NCBI GenBank assembly: GCA_963773735.1
Contig: CAVZCK010000019.1
Coordinates: 1 to 64,000, forward strand
DNA: 64,000 nt
Source of the DNA: CAVZCK01 sp963773735
Lineage (GTDB): Bacteria; Pseudomonadota; Alphaproteobacteria; Rhizobiales; Rhodomicrobiaceae
Direction of reading: 5' to 3'
Below, piece after piece: positions 57,872 through 64,000 of the stretch. A model generated the notes under the pieces. That model searched no databases and was not told the DNA's origin. It saw only the letters and a program-made list of their open reading frames with translations. The translations under genes and the position numbers were made by a program. How positions within the stretch are numbered: position 1 is the stretch's first letter; every line of letters starts with the position of its first letter.

Positions 57872-60425
57872 TTATTCTGCACGCAGATAAGGTGCCGCTT
57901 TCGCATTGAGCACCCGCAACGTACCGAATAGTCCAAATGCTACGATGGATATGGTTGCAAGTAACGCGGCCTGCAATAGCGCGCCGGGGGGCGCCGTAAA
58001 TGAAACATCCATTACCTGTGTCAGTAAAATATAGGCAATGAGCGTACCTGCGCCTGCAGCCACCAGCGCGGTTGCAAGGCCTAGGATCGTATACTCGGCA
58101 AGGTGCGCGGCAAGGATGCGGCGGCGCGTCGCCCCCAGCGTTTTGAGGATTACGGCCTCATAGATCCGGCGCGCCCTGATCGTGCTCAGCGCGCCCGCCA
58201 GAACCAAAATCCCGGAAACGAGTGTCACGCCTCCAGCGACGCGGATAGCCGTAAAAACCTTGCCAAGAAGCGCGTTTGCCGTCTCCAGAACATCCCGGAC
58301 GCGAATCGACGTCACCGTCGGGAATTCGGACGCGACGGCGCGGATCACCTCGGCTTCTCCCGACGGCGTCGCATTCGGCCAGATCAGCGTCGCCAGGACG
58401 TTGTACGGCGCGGCGCGCAGCGTGTTCGGCGAAAAGATCATCACGAAATTGATGTTCAGCGAGCTCCACTGGACCGTGCGGAAATTGGCGAGCTTGGCCG
58501 TCACGTTGCGGCCAAGCACGTTGAAGGTGATGGTGTCTCCGATCTTAAGCCCCAGGGCACGTCCAAGCTCGGCCTCAAACGAAACCAGCGGCTCGCCAGC
58601 GTAGTCCTTGGGCCACCACTCCCCTTCGACAACCTTGGAATCCTTCGGCGGCGCCTCGGAAAATGTCAGTCCGCGGTCGCCGTTCAGCACCCATTGCGCG
58701 TCGGACGGAACTTTGATCTGCGCAACGGGCTTGTTGTTCAGGGCCACGATCTTGCCGCGAAGCATCGGCGCGGAATTCAAGCTCCGAGCCGGGTGCTTTC
58801 GCCGCGATGAGCTTTGCGAAGCGCTCGAAATCGTTCTTGTTGATGCCGATGAAGAAATGGCTCGGCGCGCGCTCCGGGATCTGAGTTTTCAACTCGGCCG
58901 TCAGCGAGGCGTCGGTCACGGCGATGGCCGTCAGCAGAGTGAGGCCGGCGCCGAGCGACACGGTCACGGTGCGGGCCAGACCGGCCGGTCCGCCGATATT
59001 GGCGAGCGCAAGCGCCAGCTCGGGGCGGCGCGGACGCGGCAGGATCCGGGCCAGCCAGCGGAAGCCATAACCGAGGGCCGCGAAGACGGCGAACGTAACC
59101 ACAATGGCCGCGAGCGCAATCGCCGCGATGCGCGGCTCTCCGGAGAAAAACACCGCCATCGCCGCCAGGATCGCCGCGCTGATGACTGACCCTGCGGCAA
59201 AGGCCAGCGGCGGCCAGTGCCTCTGCCCTTCGACCTCTTCGCGCAACAGCTCGCCGGCGCGAATTTGCCGCGCGCGCCCCAGCGGCCAGAGGATGAAAAT
59301 CAGTGCAATCAGCAAGCCGTACGTGCTCGCCAGCAGCAAAGGCTCCGGATAGAGCCCGAGATCGAGCTGCAAGGGGAAAGCGCTGCCATAGAGGCTCGCC
59401 GCGAGGAACGGAAGCGCGGTCCCAAGCGCAAGGCCGATGGCGATGCCGAACAGGGCAATGATCATCACCTGGATCAAGAAGCTGCGGGTAATCAGGCTTC
59501 CTGACGCCCCGAGCGCCTTATAGGCCGCGATGACCTTGCGCTTGCGCTCGATGAAGGCGCTCACCGAGTTTGCCACGCCGATGCCGCCGGTCAACAAGGC
59601 CGTCAGGCCGACGAGCGTGAGGAAATCGCGCAAACGCCCGATGGACTGGCTGATTCCCGGCGCCGGGTTGCTGCGATCGCGGATCTGAAAGCCGGTCTCC
59701 GGCAGGACTGCTCCGAGCTTGGCCTTGGTCAGCGGCTCTGCCCCGGCCTGCTTCACCCGGTAATGCCAATCGATCAGGCTGCCCGGCTGCGCAAGCCCGG
59801 TCTTCTCCAGCGTTTGGAGCGACATCAATACACGCGGCCCAAGCGCAATACCGGCGGCGAGGCGATCGGGCTCCTTGGCGATAACAGCGACGATCTCGAC
59901 CGTCTCAGCGCCGATCGCAACATGATCGCCGGGCTTGAGGCCAAGCTGGTCCAGCAAGCCGCGCTCCACCGCGACCGCGCCGGGCCGGCGGATATCGGCG
60001 AGCGTCTTGCCATCTTCGAATTCCGCCGCGCCGTAGAAGGGATAAGCGTCGTCGACGGCTTTGATCTGCACGAGCGCCTGGCTGGAACCGTCCGGCATGC
60101 GCGCCATCGAGCGCAGCGTTGCGATCTCACTGACCGCGCCCTGTGCGGCGAGAAGCCGCCGCTCTTCGGGCGTCGCCTGCCGGTGAACCAGGCTCGCCTC
60201 GGCATCGCCGCCGAGCAACACGCGGCCTTCACGCGCCAGCGAATGCTGGATCGCGGCCGAAAGCGTCCCGACGGCGGCAAGGGTCATCGCGCCGAGTGCG
60301 ATGCAGGCAACGAAGATGTAAAAGCCGGAGATGCCGCCGCGAAGCTCCCGGAGCGCAAGGCGCAGGCTGAGCGGGATCGAGGAAAAGCCCGACGGTGCGC
60401 GACGCTCGATCGTAACGGCCGTCAT
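57872..60425 (-). CDS. ABC transporter permease, YbbP/FtsX type (one frameshift)
   Basis: A large permease of about 850 residues. The first frame (to 58780) gives IPLSLRLALRELRGGISGFY, an N-terminal helix, a periplasmic MacB-PCD-type domain, two FtsX domains (VGLTALLTGGIGVANSVSAF, VMIIALFGIAIGLALGTALP). The second frame, entered near 58780 (NSAPMLRGKIVALNNKPVAQ), holds the last FtsX domain with VRVAGGVTLVSGILVLAGAL. One extra base separates them. It is translated coupled with the ATPase gene and forms a complex with it. Substrates of YbbAP systems are not settled. Confidence 0.85.
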
Positions 60426-61120
60426 GCGACGCTCTCAAGCCCGGGCGCGCTTGGCACGATGCGGCCGTCTTCGATCAGGAGGATCCGGCCGCAGCGTGCC
60501 GCGAGACGCTGATCGTGGGTGATGAGCACGAGCGTCGTGCCGGAGCGCTTATGCAGCCCGAACAGGAGATCCATGATCTGCTCGCCGTTGCGCGCGTCGA
60601 GATTGCCGGTCGGCTCGTCGGCAAACAGAATTTTCGGGCTTGGCGCAAGGGCGCGCGCGATGGCGACACGCTGCTGCTCGCCGCCGGAAAGCTGGGCCGG
60701 AAAGTGGTGGAGGCGAGGGCCGAGCCCGACCGAGTCGAGCACCTCGGCGGCACGCTCCCTGGCGCCGGCTCGGTTCAGGAATTCGAGCGGCAGGGCGACA
60801 TTTTCGAGGGCGGTCATTGTCGGGACGAGGTGGAAAGACTGAAAGACAATGCCGATATTCTCACCGCGGGCACGGGCGAGGCCGTCTTCATCGAGGGCCA
60901 TGAAATCGCAGCCTGCGACACGAACGATGCCGCTCGAAGCCTTTTCGAGGCCCGTCATAATCATCAGCAGGGTCGATTTTCCCGAACCGCTCGGCCCGAC
61001 GACACCAACAGTCTCGCCGGAGCGAACGGCCAGATCGACCCCGCGGAGAATATGGACCGACCCGGCCTGGCTGTTGAGCGTAAGGTGGACATCTTTGAGG
61101 TCAATGATCTTTTCTGCCAC
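60422..61120 (-). CDS. ABC transporter ATPase, YbbA type
   Basis: A 232-residue ATPase of the LolD/YbbA group. Walker A is GVVGPSGSGKSTLLMIM, the Q-loop is IGIVFQSFHLVPTM, the signature LSGGEQQRVAIARAL, Walker B KILFADEPTGNLD. The start is a GTG at 61120 (VAEKIIDLKD), ten bases after AGGAG. The longer frame to 61198 overlaps the tesA leader. Its stop overlaps the start of the permease by four bases (ATGA), so translation is coupled. tesA is divergent, 68 bp away. Confidence 0.9.
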   Translation of the reverse strand: MAEKIIDLKDVHLTLNSQAGSVHILRGVDLAVRSGETVGVVGPSGSGKSTLLMIMTGLEKASSGIVRVAGCDFMALDEDGLARARGENIGIVFQSFHLVPTMTALENVALPLEFLNRAGARERAAEVLDSVGLGPRLHHFPAQLSGGEQQRVAIARALAPSPKILFADEPTGNLDARNGEQIMDLLFGLHKRSGTTLVLITHDQRLAARCGRILLIEDGRIVPSAPGLESVA

Positions 61121-61188
61121 GATCGCTCGGCTCCTGGGATGAGATGTTCTTCGCTTTCTATACGGCCGGATCAAGGAAAGACAGGCGC

Positions 61189-61872
61189 ATGACCGCAACG
61201 ACCATATGGAAATCCCTGATTGCTTTTGCGAGCCTGACGGCGGTGCTTGGCAATGTCGGATTGACGCAAGCCGCTTTTGCAGGATCCGGCGGGGATGAGA
61301 TCGTGATCGTGGCTTATGGCGACAGTCTGACGGCGGGCTATCAGCTTCCGCCAGAGGCAGCCTTTCCGGTCCAGCTCGAAAAGGCGCTGAGGGCTAAAGG
61401 CTATGATGTGCGCGTGATCAATTCGGGCGTTTCGGGCGACACCGCGGCAGATGGCCTCGCCCGCTTCGACTGGGCCATGCCGGGAAAGGCCGACGCGGTC
61501 ATTCTCGAACTCGGCGCCAATGATGCGCTGCGCGGCATCCCGGTTGCGCAGACAAAAGCAGCGCTAGGCAAAATCCTCTCCCGTCTCAAGAAGCGCCGGA
61601 TCGACGTGCTGATCGCGGGCATGGAGGCGCCGCGCAATTGGGGGGACGCGTATGTCGAAGAATTCCGCGCCATGTATGGCTCGCTGGCTGAACGCTACGG
61701 CGCGCTGCTTTACCCGTTCTTTCTCCAAGGCATCGCGCTCGACTCCTCGCTCAATCTGGCAGACGGTTTGCATCCCAATCCCCAAGGCGTGGCGCGGATC
61801 GTCGAGGCCATCCTGCCCGACGTCGAAAAGCTGATCGAGCAGGTCAAAGCGCGGCGGTCTCACGCCAGCTGA
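61189..61872 (+). CDS. tesA: SGNH-family esterase/thioesterase (TesA-like)
   Basis: A 227-residue exported hydrolase. The signal peptide is at residues 1-30 (SLIAFASLTAVLGNVG, then QAAFAG). The four SGNH blocks are present: YGDSLTAGY (nucleophile Ser), NSGVSGDTAADGL, LELGANDALRG, and the C-terminal DGLHPNPQG (Asp-His). The gene is divergent from the YbbA/YbbP pair, as in many proteobacteria. The periplasmic enzyme acts on acyl esters or thioesters. GGAAAGACAGGCGC precedes the ATG. Confidence 0.9.
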   Translation: MTATTIWKSLIAFASLTAVLGNVGLTQAAFAGSGGDEIVIVAYGDSLTAGYQLPPEAAFPVQLEKALRAKGYDVRVINSGVSGDTAADGLARFDWAMPGKADAVILELGANDALRGIPVAQTKAALGKILSRLKKRRIDVLIAGMEAPRNWGDAYVEEFRAMYGSLAERYGALLYPFFLQGIALDSSLNLADGLHPNPQGVARIVEAILPDVEKLIEQVKARRSHAS

Positions 61873-62018
61873 GCCAGATGCGTCTGATCGCCAAGGCATT
61901 TTCGATTCACGATAATGTCGGTCTTCTGGCCCATTTCCTATTGCGCTAGGTCATCTTACGGGAAAATATCAAAAGCAAGCGCTGCCTAAATGATCGCACA
62001 AGCGGCGTTTCCGCCGAA

Positions 62019-62170
62019 TTCGGCGCCACAAAGTTGGATGAATTCGAAACGGGGCTTGGAAGCGTTCAGATTGCGCTCAGCGAGGAGGTGATCAAAGCAA
62101 TCGACGAAACGAATCGGATCGACACTTATCCCAGTCCCTTAATGCCGCTCGAATTTCTGGAGGCGCGCAA
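62019..62170 (+). pseudogene. Aldo/keto reductase C-terminal remnant
   Basis: The frame FGATKLDEFETGLGSVQIAL, then SEEVIKAIDETNRIDTYPSP, matches the end of aldo/keto reductases, where I-G-A-T leads to a helix and an L-S-x-E-v-x-x-I-D helix. There is no upstream part: the 147 bases before it after tesA have no matching frame. It runs into the thpR start. It is a small relic. Confidence 0.5.
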
Positions 62171-62733
62171 TGCCGAGACTTTTCACTGGCATCGAACTCC
62201 CCGCCCAAATCGTCGACCGCCTTGCCATGCTGCGTTCAAAACTTGCCGGAGCGCGCTGGATCGACCCGGAATTTTATCATGTAACGCTGCGCTTTGTCGG
62301 CGATGTCGATGATGTTGTGGCGCACCATTTTGCCTCCGCTCTCTCGGAGATCAATTTCGGCAGCTTCGAGCTGTTCTTCTCAGGGCTCGGCAGTTTCGGC
62401 GGCAACAAGCCCCGCGCCCTTTGGGCCGGAATCACGCCGAGCGAGCCGCTGTTGCGGCTGCAAAAGGCACATGAGCGCGCCGCGCGCCTCGCTGGTCTGC
62501 CGCCCGCGACGCGGAATTTCACGCCCCATGTCACCTTGGCGCGTTTACGCGATACGCGGCCCGGCACGGTGGCGGACTATCTTTCCTATTTTGGTGGCTT
62601 CACGGCCGGGCCAATTCCCGTCGGCCGGTTCGTGCTGTTTTCCTCGCGACCCAATCAGGGCGGCGGTCCCTATATCGTCGAGGCCGCCTATCCGTTGAGC
62701 GGCGCAAGCGGTCTCGAAGCGGGGGTCGCCTGA
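62170..62733 (+). CDS. thpR: RNA 2',3'-cyclic phosphodiesterase ThpR
   Basis: A 187-residue 2H phosphoesterase. Both histidine motifs are present: YHVTLRFVGD and HVTLARL, and the start reads MPRLFTGIELP as usual. The family opens cyclic phosphates on RNA ends and was earlier called a 2'-5' RNA ligase. Its end overlaps the convergent phosphatase gene by 46 bases. The frame is clean. Confidence 0.9.
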   Translation: MPRLFTGIELPAQIVDRLAMLRSKLAGARWIDPEFYHVTLRFVGDVDDVVAHHFASALSEINFGSFELFFSGLGSFGGNKPRALWAGITPSEPLLRLQKAHERAARLAGLPPATRNFTPHVTLARLRDTRPGTVADYLSYFGGFTAGPIPVGRFVLFSSRPNQGGGPYIVEAAYPLSGASGLEAGVA

Positions 62734-63230
62734 GAGCCGGCCTGCGCCGTCAGGCTGACGAAGAGTCCACGGCAGGCGGCGTCGATGAGCTGGCAGGCAT
62801 AGTCGAAGCCGTTGGCCTCGCCGAAAAATGGGTCGGGGATTTCGTGTATGGAGAGATTCGGCGCATACTCCATGAGCAACGCGATCTTATGCTGGTGCTG
62901 CTTCGGAGCCAGCTTTAGCAGATGGTCCCGGTTGGATCGGTCCATCGCCAAGATCAGATCGAATGTCTCGAAGTCTTCCTGAGCAATACGCCGGGCGCGT
63001 TTTCCGCTGATATCTATTCCGCGAAGGCGCAAAGCCGCCTGGGCACGCTCATCGGCAGGGTTACCGATATGCCAACTTCCGAGGCCGGCAGAATTGATGA
63101 TGAAATTCTTGCCAAATCCTCGTTGAATTGTGACATCCCGAAAGATCCCTTCGGCAATCGGCGAGCGGCAGATATTACCGAGGCAAACGAAAAGAATCCT
63201 TTTCTCTAGACGAAGCAAATGGTCCTTCAT
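62688..63230 (-). CDS. Low-molecular-weight protein tyrosine phosphatase
   Basis: A 180-residue phosphatase. The P-loop is C16-L-G-N-I-C-R22-S in FVCLGNICRSPIAEG, and the acid is D133 in EIPDPFFGE. The start at 63230 (MKDHLLRLEKR) is preferred to 63314, whose extension lacks a ribosome site. It is convergent with thpR and overlaps its end. In bacteria such enzymes act on tyrosine-phosphorylated regulators or polysaccharide kinases. No partner is seen here. Confidence 0.9.
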   Translation of the reverse strand: MKDHLLRLEKRILFVCLGNICRSPIAEGIFRDVTIQRGFGKNFIINSAGLGSWHIGNPADERAQAALRLRGIDISGKRARRIAQEDFETFDLILAMDRSNRDHLLKLAPKQHQHKIALLMEYAPNLSIHEIPDPFFGEANGFDYACQLIDAACRGLFVSLTAQAGSQATPASRPLAPLNG

Positions 63231-63381
63231 TAAAGAAGAATGGCACGCGTCCGACAACCCAGCAATTTGACTAAAGGCTAATAAGCCGGTAGCCAATATA
63301 ATGCATTCGCCCACTGTTGCGCTATTCGCACAAATGGGGCCATACCGGTATCAATCCTCGACTGCGGTATCAAGCTACCGT

Positions 63382-63564
63382 TTAGCTCGAATGCGGCGCC
63401 TTCATCTCGCGGATCACCGCGCGCACGCGCTGCCAGTTCCGGGCATCCGTTTCATTGCCATGGCGCTCGCATTCCTCGGCTTTCTGCTTGGCGATCAGCT
63501 CAGCCCTGTTGCCGTGGAGCGCGATACAGCGCTTAGCGTTTTCGTGAATATCGGACATGCGCAT
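63382..63564 (-). CDS. Small conserved-looking hypothetical protein
   Basis: A 60-residue basic, helical protein (MRMSDIHENAKRCIALHGNR, then ELIAKQKAEECERHGNETDA) starting at 63564 with GGAGGACAAC eight bases upstream. The ORF is open to 63747, but without a site. Arginine- and lysine-rich helices suggest a nucleic-acid-associated or assembly role, which is inference. I do not recognise the family. Confidence 0.6.
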   Translation of the reverse strand: MRMSDIHENAKRCIALHGNRAELIAKQKAEECERHGNETDARNWQRVRAVIREMKAPHSS

Positions 63565-63849
63565 GATGTTGTCCTCCCATTGATCGGCGCTCCGCGTCGT
63601 GAGAGATGAGGGCTTGAGCCTGCGGCCAATCAATTTGGCGCCGCTGCTGCGCCCCGGCGGCCGTCTCGACAGATCGAAGCTGACGGCCACGTGCTCTTGA
63701 GAGTGGTGAATCAGCCGGCGCGCCATAAGTTCCGGTCGTTCTTGCAAGGCCGGTTAATGGCCACTTTAGCGCTTTCGCACGATGTTTCAAGAATTGCGGG
63801 CGAGGCCGCGCCTATTCGGCGGCGAGGACGGAGATTCCGTCGCGCCGCC

Positions 63850-64000
63850 TCATTCCGCTGCAGCTTTGGAAGTTTCTTCCGGCTGTGCCGGAGCCGACGA
63901 CGGGCGCGAAAACCCCAGACGCCGCGCCGCCCTCAATATCGGGCCATCCTCCGCGGCGACGCTGCGCGAGAGCAAATAGAATGTCGGCGTGAAGACGGGA
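63850..64000 (-). CDS. C-terminal end of a gene running off the window
   Basis: The last 49 codons of a minus-strand gene whose start lies beyond the window. The tail reads PVFTPTFYLLSRSVAA and ends with a flexible APAQPEETSKAAAE. A hydrophobic FTPTFYLL helix end followed by a soluble tail is what an RND-type transporter C-terminus looks like, but so short a piece cannot settle the family. Confidence 0.45.
   Translation of the reverse strand, partial: PVFTPTFYLLSRSVAAEDGPILRAARRLGFSRPSSAPAQPEETSKAAAE

Noticed and set aside
63782..63979. 65-residue plus-strand frame at the window edge
   Set aside because: The minus strand there gives a coherent C-terminal tail with a stop at 63850. The plus frame is arginine-rich and looks like its shadow.

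Overview
The window reads as a chromosomal segment of a high-GC alphaproteobacterium, most likely a member of the Hyphomicrobiales (Rhizobiales). The evidence is family- and synteny-level: carB followed by greA, then an Lrp-type regulator, an ELM1-like protein, trxB and an LsrB/VtlR-type LysR gene; argH with a small LptM lipoprotein gene, and a TlpA-like gene divergent from it; mtgA near rpmF; cimA near cysS; an IscR-led suf operon; CarD; and a palindromic intergenic repeat typical of the order. I cannot name a genus.

Layout. 1-4.2 kb (minus): two complete exported arylsulfatase paralogues and the decayed start of a third whose catalytic cysteine has become arginine. 4.2-6.3 kb: a complete but C-terminally frameshifted ISAs1-type element, a tandem truncated second copy, and an IS1380-type transposase tail. 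6.7-12.7 kb: an accessory cluster (HxlR regulator, DUF3237, DUF899, NmrA, GST, two SDRs, an ECF sigma factor with a SnoaL-like tail), of which only HxlR, DUF3237, a small hypothetical gene and one SDR are intact. 12.9-16.6 kb: genomic-island debris (a VapE C-terminus, GTTCCC repeat clusters, a ParB/nuclease chimera) and an intact unknown two-helix membrane protein in AT-richer DNA. 17-20 kb: an EF-G paralogue and an alpha/beta hydrolase. 19.9-28.6 kb: the suf operon (iscR, class-I desulfurase, sufB, sufC, sufD, rhodanese, sufS, sufT-like) behind a promoter overlapped by an IscR-type operator, with a DUF559/repeat unit and a monooxygenase-like gene between sufB and sufC. 28.6-30.9 kb: IS110 and IS630 elements sit where sufA would be expected. 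31.5-42.8 kb: a TIGR02302 membrane protein, lysA, lptM, argH, tlpA-like, a phosphoesterase, lsrB-like, trxB, ELM1-like, lrp-like and greA. 42.8-64 kb: carB, a broken cysS, a second DUF559/repeat unit, VOC and GFA enzymes, cimA, DUF423, ispA, mtgA, rpmF, a NrtR-like NAD regulator, carD, Bax-inhibitor protein, the ybbP-ybbA/tesA cluster, thpR, a low-molecular-weight phosphatase, and the tail of a further gene at the edge.

How the genes work together. The 20-28 kb block is a self-regulated iron-sulfur assembly pathway: sulfur is mobilised by two desulfurases, assembled on SufBCD, with IscR sensing cluster status. The rest is housekeeping (Arg/pyrimidine, Lys, Ile and peptidoglycan precursors, redox, transcription elongation).

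Caveat. More than a dozen genes, including normally essential ones (sufB, trxB, carB, lysA, ispA), are interrupted by single-base frameshifts. This looks mostly like sequence error in a draft assembly. The accessory region at 8-15 kb and cysS look damaged beyond that. I saw no tRNA, rRNA or CRISPR array.
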